A stretch of 64,000 nt of DNA from Kwoniella bestiolae CBS 10118 (GCF_000512585.2 NC_089243.1:558001-622000); one strand, 5' to 3'; positions 21,595 to 32,801 are shown, counted from the first letter of the stretch. The notes: a model not told the origin generated them from the sequence alone. Numbers and translations: made by a program.

Positions 21595-23019
21595 ATGCCA
21601 TCGTCATCATCACTCACCACCCCCCTCCTCTCCCTCTCCCTCCACTCCATCTTCTACCTCACCTACTCCCTCCTCTCACCCTACTTCGATACAGACCGCA
21701 AGAAGGCCTATATCCTATCATCGATATCATCATTCACCATGACCACCTTATCTATCCCCTTCTTCGTTGGTTATCTCACTAATGGGCTGGAAGGGACATT
21801 CAAGGATGGACAGGACGGGTGGATGGGAGGTGTAGGGTGGTTCGGGGCGGTGTTCTTTGGGGTTTATTTGTTTGGTAAGTTCTCGCTGAAAAATTGGATG
21901 ATAGCTTATGCTTTGATCTGTACTTGTAGCCGATGTGAGTCGATTTGCTTTATACGAGTATGGATGATGGCGATACAGTCTGATAGGGACGATGTGCAAG
22001 TGATTAAGAGTGAAATGGGACATTGAGCTGATGCGATCTGGTATAGCTTAGTATAGGTTATATCAAGTATCGTTCCCAGGTGGGATTGCTGACTGGGTGG
22101 ATACATCATACGTGAGTACACTATCATCCTCATCTTTACGTATTTCTAGTATACGACTGACACGCCGACTCTTGATCATTCGACGATGTTACACAGCGTA
22201 TACATTGGTCTGATGTTTTATATCGTACATGCTGGGATCACACCTGTCTTCCTGATGGGTGCAGTCATGGAGGTAAGTTGTACTATCTCCTTTGTCGCTA
22301 CATTACCCCTCCTTGCATCTGCTTCACAACCAAACTAACGCTTCTTGATCATACTCTCGCAGCTCCCAACTTTCGACCTGGCCATATCCAACCTCTTCCC
22401 CTCAGTCCGAAACGACCTCCGATTCCTCTCCTCATTCTTCATCTTTCGAATCCTCTTCCACATCATCTATCTCGTCGACTGCGCTAGACCCTCCTCCAGA
22501 GCATTCATGGGAGGTAGTTGGATTCCCACGGTCATGCTCGGGTTGGCACTGCTCATGCACATGACATGGTTCAGAGGCGGTGTGACAGGATACATCAAGA
22601 GACACTCAGCCTCTCAAGTCAAGAACCAGAAGAAGACTCAAACTGAGGTTACGGTTGAAGTCGAAGAAGATCCAGTGATTTCCATGGCATCTACCATGGA
22701 TCGACATATCTCTTCTGATCTTCTTCCTCCCTCTGCGCCTATGTCGCCTGATGAATCCCCCCTGGTCACTCCTCGTACACCATCTCAAATCCCTTTCCTA
22801 TCTACCCTGAACATCCCTGCGATATCGCTTCCTACAGGTATCATCGATTTTACAACCTTGAAGGAAAATGGGAATGGGTTCAAGGAAGCGGTGAAGCACA
22901 GGTGGGATGAGCAGAAGGAGAAGTTCGTCGCTGGACGGTCGAGTCGAAGGAGACTATCGAGGAATGAAGGGAGCGAGGAAGAGGTGGTGGTGGTTAGGGA
23001 GGTTGAGGTGGACGAATAG
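21595..23019 (+). CDS. TLC-domain multi-pass membrane protein (TLCD/TMEM56-like)
   Basis: TLC (TRAM-LAG1-CLN8) proteins are ER membrane proteins acting in lipid synthesis or sensing; this subgroup has no certain reaction. Exons 21595-21874, 21930-21934, 22047-22111, 22197-22272 and 22363-23019 give 360 residues. Hydrophobic segments occur at about residues 9-28, 41-60, 78-95, 118-140, 168-190 and 205-225. The signature runs ADLSIGYIKYRSQVGLLTGWIHHTVYIGLMFYIVHAG, then the TLC ELPTFDLAISNLF and WIPTVMLGLALLMHMTWF. The 5-nt exon 2 (CCGAT) is needed to link YLFA-D-LSIGY. A polar cytosolic tail of about 130 residues ends in VVVVREVEVDE. It is not a ceramide synthase: the Lag1 double-His signature (LHHxxT-type motif with HDxxD) is absent apart from WIHH. 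Confidence 0.85.
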
Positions 23020-23767
23020 GAGTATGATATAGATATAGAGTTTGTACTGTTGGTATTACTCGCTTATTTTCTCGTAACTGGATGTTTCTGTTTGTTTTCG
23101 TTTGTATATATGTATTTGGGACTTTGTTGTGCTTCTTTGGACTGTCTGTGCTGTCGATGTGTTCGTTCGTAGACCTAGATATAGACTGGTAGATGTTATA
23201 CTCGTATGATACATGACGATACATGATGTTTTGCACGACTGCTCTCGTTCTAACTTTTAACACAATGATCTGGCTGAGTATAATGAATTCAGGGTACCAG
23301 TAGTAGTACTGTTAAAAGATCACGCACAGACCCGGTTACCTGTGGTTTCCGACTGGTCCACTCTGTACTTTGTCCACTCGGTCTGTCTAAATCGACTAAT
23401 CCTTCCTTGCTTCCTTCCTTTGGTTTCTGATTAGTCATATATATATATTCACTATATTCATACAGTTTGATCTTCACTTTCTTTTCTCCTTTCCTTTTCC
23501 TTTCCTTTCCCTCTCCCTCATCGACGATCATCCCCATCCTCATCCTCATCCTCTCTCTTTTTTCAGATCCTCAAAGTCTTTTTCCCCTCATTTTCATTCC
23601 TTCCTTCTTATTTTGGCGTTTACACGGTACCAATCGAACCATCAATCATCTCAAACCGCTTTCCTCTTCATCCACTCAACGTCCCTACTCATCTTTCTGG
23701 ACAACCCCTCGTCCGAAGATATCATACATCCAACTCAAATCAGCTCACAAAACCCACCCAGTCTATC
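23020..23767. promoter_or_regulatory. Promoter and CT-rich 5' leader of the eIF4E-like gene
   Basis: An alternating AT run (23437-23448) lies 320 bp before the ATG. It is followed by a strongly pyrimidine-rich leader (23465-23760, TTTCTTTTCTCC-like). CT-rich leaders are common in fungal genes; function is inferred. Confidence 0.4.
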
Positions 23768-26134
23768 ATGTCATCCTCCTCCCCCGCCAGCCCCAATGCT
23801 CCAGGCGACACCTTCCTCAGCTCGGCCTACCGCAATCTCTCCAAAGACTCTTCCAAGCTCGACAAACTCATGAGTCACGTCACCACCCACGCCATGGTGG
23901 AACAGTTCCCCGCCTTCGCCGGACAATGGATATACCAAAGTGACGCTCATGGTAATACCCAGTATGTGAGATTGGATCAGATCGTCGATACCAATAGTAG
24001 GGAAAGTGGGATTAGGGGGAGGTTGAAAGGGAATTATCCTAAAAGCATCAAGCCTAAGGAAGAGGAATTTGAACGTGAACGCGGTCGAGTGGTTATCAAG
24101 GAGATGGGGAGTGAGGAGAGGGATATCGCTTATATCCTTCCGTTGGAGGAGTATGAAGTGACTACTCAAAGTCCTGGAAAGAAGAGGAGAGGAGGGAAGA
24201 AGAATAAGAAGAGAAAAGGAAGGAAATCGACTGAGTCTGCTAGAAGTAACTTGGAAGAGGACCAAGGAACGATAACGATGGGTATTATCAAAGTTGGTGA
24301 CGATGATGGAACAAGAGAGGGGGAAGCAGATGTGGACGGCGTATTGGGCAGTAATAGTGATACGAGTGTAGAAGGGGATGAGAAGTCGTCTGTAGTGGTA
24401 GAAGGGAAAGGAGAAGGAGAGGTCCAGCCAGTTCAGGTGCCTCAGATCGAAATTTTACCTGGTCCTAGCAAAAATGACGATACACAAGGTGATATTCCAG
24501 AAAAAGAAACAGAACCCGAAATCGAAATTTCTTTGCCACCCCTACACAACGAGGAATCTCAAGGGCCAGCAAACACGGTTACAATAAACACGAATATCAC
24601 TCAACATCAAGCTGACGATATCATCCAACCTGTTCCTACTTATACACCACAATCTTCCTCACCTATGATAGTTAAACTTCCACCTTCCAGACCGGACTCA
24701 ACCTCACTGCCATCTCAAAGACAACATCCCTTCCCAGATAACATCATCTACTTTGGCGATATCCCTACTACATATTTCAACTCTTCCGAAGTAACAGAGC
24801 AGCCAGAATCGGAGCCCCTCTCTATCTCGCATTCTAACCTCAGCTCAACAGTCGACGAGAGCATTGTCACTCCCCTCTGCGAATCTTTGGACACCTTCTC
24901 ACGTAGTCCCGAGAGAGAACTCAGTCGTACTTCAACGATGTCGAATCCTACTCCTCCTCAAAGTCCCCCGAGTGGCGACGGGGGCATCGTACCTGCGACA
25001 GCGATAAACATGCACAAGATTATCTACTCAGAGCCTACCTCAACGGCTGAGCGACCACCCACTCCACCTCCCGAGGTAGATGAGGACGAAGAAGATGGCA
25101 CGTTGGTGTTCCCCTCTGATCCTCCTAAAGTCAAGCCTCCGACTACTTCACATCTCCCCGCTCCTACGAACCTCCCCACCCCTTCATTAGACATCCCCCC
25201 CACCCCATCAATCACTCTCAATACCCCTACATCCCCTGCCACCTATATCTCCTCAACTCACCCGTTGACCTATTCATGGACTTTACTTTTCTCCAACACC
25301 TCACATCAGCACCAGCCTCAGCGAAAAGTATCAATGCCCCCGCTCTCACCCCTCAATCCCCTCAGTAATCACCCCAACGCCTCGGACTACTCTTCCCATC
25401 TCATCACTCTCTTCCAGGCGGATAACCTCGAAGACCTGTTCGGAGGATGGAAAGCGCTCCGACGAAGTATTGCCAAGTCCAAGGGTCGAGTCATCGAACC
25501 GTTGGGCGATACCAATTTCAAGGATGGTCCTGGACTGGGTACTCACATGTTCCAGGAGGATTCAAACTTTCATTTCTTCAAGTCGCACATTCGACCTATG
25601 TGGGAGGATAGGTGGTGTCAGAGAGGTGGGAAGCTGATGGTATCTGGTGATCCTAAGAGTGTAAGTGTTTTGGCTGGATCATCTCGTCAGCAAGGGGTGC
25701 TGTTCGACTATCGTTCTCTTTGTTTGAATTCTCTTCGCTTCTCCTGCATCACCCCCTTCATTGACTCCGTCACGACTGTCATCCTCGACCTCGATACCAT
25801 TTACCATCCTCCCATGTCCAGGCATTGATTTCTTATCTGGTAGGATATGAGCTGACGTGATACCCGCTTTGAATAGATGGACGATGTTTTCTTTGATCTC
25901 ATCCTGTCCTCGATATCCGGTGATCTGGAGGAAGATGTCCCTCCTCCGCCCTCCTCTTCATCGACGATCTGCGGTATCGCCTTATCTCGAAGGAAAATAA
26001 CAAGAATCGAAATTTGGTTGGGCGGGGAGGGTTCAGCACCTGATAAGAGGTGGATCGAACAGATGAGCAGATATTTGGAGGAGAAATATGGGGAGTATAA
26101 GGTGTATGGGTATAAGTCGTTCGGGAAGAACTGA
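23768..26134 (+). CDS. eIF4E-family cap-binding protein, 4EHP (class II)-like, with a long disordered N-terminus
   Basis: Two exons, 23768-25660 and 25877-26134, give 716 residues. The C-terminal 220 residues form an eIF4E fold: HPLTYSWTLLF (about 497), then DYSSHLITLFQADNLEDLFGGWKALRR, SNFHFFKSHIRPMWEDRWCQRGGKLMV (about 600) and ICGIALSRRKITRIEIWLGG. The cap-sandwiching Trp of MWED is present. The first sandwich Trp (human W56) aligns to Tyr in DYSSHL, as in class II 4EHP proteins, which bind caps weakly and usually repress translation. A 30-residue insertion (HQHQPQRKVSMPPLSPLNPLSN) sits before it. The first 490 residues are low-complexity, with a basic KKRRGGKKNKKRKGRK patch and many Ser/Pro/Glu. 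Early residues TFLSSAYRNLSKDSSKLDKLMSHVTTHAMVEQFPAFAGQWIYQ look more ordered. Repression as the role is inference. Confidence 0.87.
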
Positions 26135-26799
26135 GGGACGACGAAGGGGATGCGGGATCATGTCAACGAAGATGAAGCCGTACCTGAGGAACAAAGTTGT
26201 ATATAATTATAGTTCTTTAAATCTAGTACACTCATTCAGACATCCTTCAACCTCGATAAGAAGTAAAGGTAGAATGCATTATGGGAAGTAGTGCGAGGTC
26301 AAGGAAAGACTTCTCGCGCAACAGTATAGAGGAGAGGTCGAAAGGGTCGATGACTAAGTTGAAGATGTGAACTGGTAGACAAGATAAAAGGCATCGAGTA
26401 GACTGAAAAGTTGTATATAAAGAGAAGTAGTAAAGCATCATCACAATCATCATGCATAAAAATGTACTTTATCTCCATACACGACCACCGGACCAACCAC
26501 CACTCCACCACATCGTACATGACTTGACCAAGAAAACAAGTCAAGATCTGCCTATCTACCAGAGGTTGGAAGTATCGCTCATGTATTTGCCCGTCCCTTC
26601 CCTGTTGAGCTATTAGCTTGGCTTGGAATTCTGATATATCTGGTGAGTCGGACTCTGGTCCCGTGTGCATCATGGTGAACAGATGGCCTTACCACACTCT
26701 AAGATGTGAGAGTATACATTCTGTGCATATGACTTGGCTGGAAAGATCAACATACGATATATAAATAGGCACAAAGAGATGCACTGATCGACTCTTAGG
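26135..26799. other. Convergent intergenic region beside the orphan-family island
   Basis: AT-rich and free of a supported gene. The antisense frame 26299-26673 has no recognisable feature. Confidence 0.4.
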
Positions 26800-27536
26800 T
26801 TAAAGCTTCGAAGTCAGATTCTCCAACGTCATCCCCTGACTCTCCACCAACTTTCTCATCTCGTGATAACCGACATACAATTCTCCACCGTCATTGCACG
26901 CTTGAGCTTCCCTCTGGGCATCCTCCGAGGGAGCGACAATCTCGCCATTCGCCCACCTTTCCCATGTGGCTTGCACATTAAGCGTTCTTAGACGATCCGT
27001 CATGATGCTATAGTGTACGTCATGATAATTCGACAATGCCTTATCATACCTTTCCTTGTCCCCCTTCGAGACGGTACCATCCGTTCCAGGTGTTTCCCCA
27101 GACTCCGCTTGGGATTCCAGATATGGTCGGAAGGGTGCAAATGTCGACACGAGACCCCCCAAAGCTTTGTGGTAATTGGTGAGGTCGAGGGTCCACTGGT
27201 GGGTGTGCTCTAAAATGTATTTCTGCTCGTCTTTTGGCATCGAATTGAAGTACCAACCTGAGGGATCAAATTGCCACACAGAACAGATAATCAGTCAGCA
27301 GACTATACTCTACAGTACAGTATACGGCAGATGATGAAATGATATTGTTGTCTCATAAGTGGATCAGGAGATCACTTGCCTGGCTTCCTTTATTCAGCTT
27401 CTTGTGGTTGTGGCTTTTCGTCTTCTTTTCCGTCGGTCCCTGTCAAGTAACTCCTGATGGATCCGATCACAGCAGCAGGTACGGAACATACTGTATTCAA
27501 AGAGGATCTCGCTAGGGAGGCGGTGAGTTCATCCAT
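26800..27536 (-). CDS. Orphan family protein, copy A (N-terminal exon unresolved)
   Basis: No known family is recognised. The main exon runs 27265-26800, entered in phase 1 after a TGATCCCTCAG acceptor, and encodes about 154 residues (GWYFNSMPKDEQKYILEHTHQWTLDLTNYHK...ENLTSKL). Its part WERWANGEIVAPSEDAQREAQACNDGGELYVGYHEMRKLV aligns with copy C (WKSWARGDASAPSLDTLERAKSWADGDTVKRYNEIEYYVD). Upstream, an ATG at 27536 opens MDELTASLARSSLNTVCSVPAAVIGSIRSYLTGTDGKEDEKPQPQEAE and then a stop, with only a GC-type donor (AG|GCAAGT) after it. Alternatively a GTATGT intron removes part of that exon. I cannot decide between a spliced and a damaged 5' end. The protein is small, soluble, helix-prone and lacks a signal peptide. 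Confidence 0.55.
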
Positions 27537-28080
27537 TGTGATTGTGCGGGGAAGTATTGTGCTGTAAATTGAATAATGCAGTATGAATGCCCTTGGGTAC
27601 TGTAGGAATATGGGAAAGTTGGGAAAAGACCCAAAAGAGCATTCTGAAAAGACCGCACGGCTGACTTATATACCATTTCGGGCTCTGCTGCTCCACGGTG
27701 CATGATTCACCAAAACACCTTTTATTCTGAAGTCTAGGTGTTGAAAAGCTTCGGAGCTCTTTTGACCTCCCCTGCGTTATCTGAACGGATCGAAAGAAAC
27801 CAGAAAATTGAAACATGTACAGTATGACGATGCTAGACGTCTATCCTTTCTGTGCTTCTTGTTGCGCAAGTTCCTTCGTTCCAAGACGTCATGCAGTGCA
27901 GCCAACAGGTGTACGAGCGAACCAATGCGGTCGGAATAGCCATAGTCGTGTTTCAAGTTGCGATCTCCCGGCACCACGCCTGAAAAGTACAGGATTGAAC
28001 ATGTCGGTCATCAGGAGGGAACATCTGACAGACAGAACCAGAGATGGCAAGGGGGGAAAACTCAGTGTTAAGAAGGCTAA
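27537..28080. other. Spacer in the orphan-family island
   Basis: Short open frames exist on both strands, but none matches the family or any protein I know. Confidence 0.35.
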
Positions 28081-28300
28081 GACATAGGCATGGTAGTAAG
28101 AAGTCGAGGGGCTCGACTCCGGAAATCATCTTCTCCGGAGTCATTCCTCCTTCCCTGAAACATTCTTGTATCGCATAACCATGATTGTAGACCTGACCGC
28201 CTTCATGTCTGGAGATAGTGTCCTTCAAGATGTCCCCTCGCCATTCGCCCACTGTTCCTGATTAAAGATGTGCAAACACCGCTGAAAGTCTTGGAACCTT
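28081..28300 (-). pseudogene. Broken copy B of the orphan family
   Basis: Two minus-strand fragments match copy A in different frames. FQRCLHIFNQEQWANGEG (about 28297-28235) resembles RLRTLNVQATWERWANGEI. GGQVYNHGYAIQECFREGGMTPEKM (about 28204-28127) resembles GGELYVGYHEMRKLVESQGMTLENL. The gap between the matching GE and GG is 35 nt, not a multiple of three, and shorter than the 17 residues in copy A. The first frame meets a stop three codons after GEG. The second runs on into an unrelated hydrophobic tail (DFLLPCLCLSLL). Two stops (TAATAA) also close the first frame upstream. A frameshift plus deletion explains this best; an unmodelled intron remains possible. Confidence 0.5.
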
Positions 28301-28833
28301 GTACAGGATTATTAGCAAAACACATAAGTCTACCCCGCACAAGGGAGCCATTGTCATAGCTGCCTTCTAGTAAATGAACGAGTCTCGGAATCTGAGAGGT
28401 GATGCAGGGGAGGATGATGCTTCGCGGAATGACGTGCGTTGTGCGTGAGGTCATGGAAATACTGTGTTTTGTCTGTTTTGCATCCTTCGAAGTCGATCCT
28501 CTAACGAGTAACGGATAGAATGCTTCGATGCTGTCATTGTAAAAGGGGTATCGCCACGTCAACTTAGAGACCGAAGCGAAAAGGCGACAAATATAGTTAG
28601 AGTGTGGCTCAATCGCCACAAGGTCAGCTTAGGGCAAGGTAAAACCTTTCGCTCTGCCCAGACGCACACAACTACGTATTCACAAATAACAGTATTCGGT
28701 GTTGCTAGTGCAGGAGCCCTAATGGGAGGCTCGCCTGTACATCATTCATAGGTCAACGCATCGCCATCACCTCGTGTACCCAATCCTGTGAGCTGTCTAC
28801 AGTACTCTAGCGAAAATCTTTCGGTATTATCCC
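28301..28833. other. Spacer between copies B and C
   Basis: The minus-strand open frame to 28619 shows no similarity to copies A or C. I see no other feature. Confidence 0.35.
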
Positions 28834-29568
28834 TTATGACCTATCGTCCTCCTGGGGCAGAATTTGGTCAACATAGTATTCTATTTCGTTGTATCTTTTC
28901 ACAGTATCTCCATCCGCCCAAGACTTAGCTCGTTCAAGGGTGTCCAATGATGGAGCTGAGGCATCTCCCCTTGCCCAACTTTTCCAGATAGTGACCAGGG
29001 GCCATCGATAAGGGCATTCCGGCCGGCAACCTTGCGAGAGATATTGCTGTTCAAGCTCTATTCTTTGGGCCTCGGTCCAAGCTTCACACAGATCGTTCAA
29101 TTTGTCTCTATCAGGCTTGCATCCAATCTTGAATGTGTGACTCAAAGGATCATACGTTGTGAAGATACGTTGGTACGCATCGTCAATTCTCTGTAATTGC
29201 CCTGAGGATGAGAGTACATAGAAGCTTTAGTCGTCCACTTCATCCGGACAATCGTATTTTCAGTACATAAGGACTCACCGGCACATCGTTTAGAGCATGC
29301 CGAATGGTCACCCTTGGAGCTATCAACCGAGCCACCTGGGGTAGGACGCAGCCCTTGCATGAATGCACAAGGGCAATGAGCCGGACAACTTTGATGTGCT
29401 CAAGATCATTGTACTGAGATACTCACCTGCAGATTCAGCGCTCCCCGACAAATGGGTTGAAAACGCTTGAGCGACGCTGTTGATACCTTCTAGAGCGAAT
29501 TTCTTCGCTTCAAGAGGGATCCTGCTATTCATGATACCGTTCGACGATGTTTGTGAGTTGCGACTCAT
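28834..29568 (-). CDS. Orphan family protein, copy C
   Basis: No known family is recognised. Exons 29427-29568, 29279-29335 and 28834-29201 join in phase 1 at both junctions and give 188 residues. The start MSRNSQTSSNGIMNSRIPLEAKKFALEGINSVAQAFSTHLSG resembles the exon-1 frame of copy A (hydrophobic/alanine helix, then YLTG/HLSG). The middle exon is GSVDSSKGDHSACSKRCA. The last exon, GQLQRIDDAYQRIFTTYDPLSHTFKIGCKPDRDKLNDLCEAWTEAQ...WKSWARGDASAPSLDTLERAKSWADGDTVKRYNEIEYYVDQI, holds the shared W-x-x-W-A-x-G-[DE] core. Cysteines (six) are enriched compared with copy A. The frame is open upstream to 29661, which would add 31 residues; I prefer 29568. No signal peptide or membrane segment is visible. 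Confidence 0.65.
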
Positions 29569-30804
29569 CGTGAGAGGCGAGGGAGATGCAAACAGATGCA
29601 GAGCAACAATGTTGTCCTGTTCAACTTCGATACGGTTCGCATCGCTTATATTGTATACCACGGTGAGCTGATGACGTGCGCTCTAACGGTGTTTGCTCTC
29701 ATCCTTTCATTTGAGAACCAGCCCAAAAGGAGAGCAGAAAGCTGACGCCCGATGATGCTGGACTCGTCATTCGTCAGCCTGGCTATCAGCCAGACCTTCT
29801 GCAGGGTTGCAGGGTTGCAACACTGTCGATCAGTGTTTCATTGTACTGATTAGAGATTGTTTCTTTCGACCCGTGACGTGCTTCATTGAGATCAAACAGT
29901 CAAAAAGAAGAGAACGTGTCAAAGTGATGTATGATTCATAGTGAGGAGATCAAGGATGACACTGGGTATGTTAGCTCCTGGCGTCCTTTCTTCACATTAT
30001 CGGTGACAGACGTCAGTAACACCGTGAAAGGATCAGAGCTCCTGCAAGTGACTGTAGCACAGCTGCTCTGAACAGATTAATAACCGACTGTACTACTTTT
30101 GATGTCGAGTGCTGTTTGTGAATTAGATCATCGAGGGATGATCCAACTCAACTTGAACGGTTGAGGCAGATGACAGCAATCTTACTCACACTGACAATAT
30201 CTTTAATTGAACATTCCACAAAAAAGTGTGTTCTCAAATCTATCTACAACACCCGGGATTCCTAAATCGTCCCCGACTTCGGTACTAACCGAGCGATCTA
30301 AAGCTTGACTTCGCAGAGCTAACGGGATGCGGTAGTTCATTCAGTCTGTGGTCGTAGATGACCACCATTCCAGAAAGAAAAATAGACCTGAGGGATGTCA
30401 GATCAAGCAGGGTGAGTCAGATACATCAGGATGTCAACAGCATGTGGCTAGATCAGTATGACAAGTTTCCTTTCAATGGGCCATTCAAACCTATTCCCCC
30501 TCCAAGTCCGCAGCAGCAACACCCACCGTCCTGAAAAGTGATCCATGCGTTGATACAGATTAAAGCCTCTTGCGTATGTAAGAACCGTATGAATAATATA
30601 TAAGCTGTTTCCGCAAGAATTCAAGATCGTTTGATTCGATATATACCTTGCGGCGACCTCTCCCTCCTGATAAAATCCTATCTCCCGCTCCCCTCACCGG
30701 TCCCTCGTACTATTCTCTCCCTCTCCCTTTCCCATACTTCCGTTTACCATCTTCTTTTTACTTCTCTTCGCGTCCTACTGCTTACACCTGATATCCCGAT
30801 ATTC
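29569..30804. other. Intergenic region upstream of copy C and downstream of TOM40
   Basis: 1.2 kb without a supported gene. It contains a direct GCAGGGTTGCAGGGTTGCAA repeat (29801-29820) and the presumed copy C promoter. The plus-strand frame 30631-30858 has no family features. Confidence 0.4.
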
Positions 30805-32473
30805 TTATACAGGAGTCAACATACCAGCAGCGATCATCTCCTCTTGGGTCATGGTTGAGGATTCGATCATGATACCAACACCGAATTTTGATGCGTTCTA
30901 TTTTGTTTCACCAGACGTCAGCTTTCAATCGGCTCTCACATGTTAGTGTTGTGTACAGCCTACGCACCTTGGCATGATCGATCTCACCAGCCACCAGGAA
31001 GGCGAAAGCAGGTGTGAATCTCTGTTCGAGGTACATCCCGATTTTACCGGCCGAATCAATCTGACCTCTGAAGGTAGCCATCCTGAAATCGTATTTGGCT
31101 CCAAGGGTAGCCAAGGCCTCTCGCTTGGCGGGACCAAGCATAGAAGCGGGCTGGATGATAGTCTGGAGATCCAAGGCTACATCAACTTTATCGCTCAATT
31201 TCTGGTAATATGTAGCTTGAACATTTCCGGAAGGTTGTAATTGGGCGGTAGCAGTCCATGAAGGGTAGAATGGTGCTGGTTGTCCTGGGATGGTGGGGGT
31301 CAATTGCTCGATGGCATTTGGCAAGGAGGTGAGTTTGGCGACGTAGGAGGTAGCGGTTTCGAGGATGGAGGGTTGTGGATGTTGGATGACGGTCTCGAAA
31401 CCTAATGATAGTCGAGGAGAGAAGGAGTGGAGTAAAGAGGCAATGTGGATACCTGTTCCGTCAAGTACACCGGGGTTCATGGATTTCCATGAGAAAGAGT
31501 AGTGGGGTCCGAGGTGGTCGTGTTCCACTTGAAGCATCGATTGACCGGCTTTGTTGGTAAGCTGAAACGGGGTCATATCAGCTGTGAGCTCCAAGCAATG
31601 ATAATCGAATGATGGGTCTGACTCACCTGAGCTTGCACCTTGGTGATATCTGTAGGAGCCCAAGTCTGGTTGGCTCGCATTGTTACAGTACCGGAACCAT
31701 CTACACCACCTTGCAAGAAAGTCTACACAGGTGATTCAAGTCAGCTTGCCGCTACCTTCCTCTGTCTTTCATTACATTCGTCTCAGATCTCGGGCACCTC
31801 CAGCGACTTAGCGCAACAAAGCTTGCTTGCGCACTTCAATGATTTCCGACTATGATCATTATACGATGATCTTGTGTTCTAATTCCTAGCGTTCTCTATC
31901 TACGATATCCATTGCCCACCTATCACTCACCTTGGCATTAGCAAAGATAGCACCAAAGTTATAAGCAGGAGGTCGGGTGGTCGAGCCGAGAGAGAAGGAG
32001 TGAGTAAGTTGGAAAGCAGGGTTCGCAGATACGACTTTGGCTACATCCGCTCTGGCACCGTCGAACGACCAATTGGCAAGTTGGACCTCTGTGAGCAATC
32101 GAGAAAGATCAGCATCTCATGTACCCAAAATCACTATGACGGTATCCAGCTTGTTTATTGCACCGTAGCAATCCTTCCGACCACAACGGGGTAAAGGAAT
32201 GTCTCGAGATTCCTTTGATTCCCAAACGGTGCTTCCGTTGTCTACTTGACCGGAAGAGAGAGAAAAGCGATACATACGTTGTATCTCCCTAGTCAGATTC
32301 TCGACCGTACCAGGCTGTACCAAACCCATGGATTCCTTCCATCCGTGAAACCTTCCATAGGTATTTAACACCGGTCCGGCAACGGGGTGGAAGATGTTGG
32401 CCACAGTATCGAGGTAAGGGGCGAACGCAGTGGGTCCGGAGGGTTTTTCGGATGAAGCTGGGAATGAGGCCAT
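30805..32473 (-). CDS. TOM40: TOM40, mitochondrial outer-membrane import channel
   Basis: Tom40 is the beta-barrel pore of the TOM complex. Exons 32278-32473, 31931-32088, 31627-31722, 30968-31561 and 30805-30897 give 378 residues. Family blocks include NIFHPVAGPVLNTYGRFHGWKESMGLVQPGTVENLTREIQ, VQLANWSFDGARADVAKVVSANPAFQLTHSFSLGS, NFGAIFANAKTFLQGGVDGSGTVTMRANQTW, LQVEHDHLGPHYSFSWKSMNPG, SPRLSLGFETVIQHP and GAKYDFRMATFRGQIDSAGKIGMYLEQRFTPAFAFLVAGEIDHAKNASKFGVGIMIES. As expected for a barrel protein there is no cleavable presequence. The end EEMIAAGMLTPV is read through a possible GTATGT donor at 30824; a further small exon cannot be excluded. It shares a 330-bp promoter region with the next gene. 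Confidence 0.93.
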
Positions 32474-32801
32474 CGTTGCTTAGCTGGTGATGTACCGTAT
32501 GGGATTATACAATGGTGGATGTCAACAAATGTAACGAGATGGACGAATGGATCGTTATCGATCATCTTGTTGTATTCTTTTTCTGAAACTGCAGAACAAT
32601 TACAACCCGAACGATGATGAGGTACTGCTGCAAGGGAAAAACGGAAAATTGTGAATGTGGCACTTGACTTTTGTCATCACATCGTCATAACCGAAGCATA
32701 TTTGAATCAAGTGCCAAAAGTTTGTTTACACAAAGCATATCTCACCACAGCAACAACAGCATCATCAAGATTCTTCCCATGATATAGCACACTCTCTCAC
32801 G
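32474..32801. promoter_or_regulatory. Divergent promoter TOM40 / charged orphan
   Basis: 328 bp separate the two outward-facing starts. No specific element could be assigned. Confidence 0.4.

Noticed and set aside
23771..24265. 164-residue minus-strand frame
   Set aside because: Antisense of the low-complexity N-terminus of the eIF4E-like gene; no features.
28203..28619. 138-residue minus-strand frame over copy B
   Set aside because: Its frame does not match the family; similarity to copy A appears only in other frames, so it is not a gene in its own right.
30631..30858. 75-residue plus-strand frame
   Set aside because: Overlaps the TOM40 3' end region on the opposite strand and has no recognisable feature.
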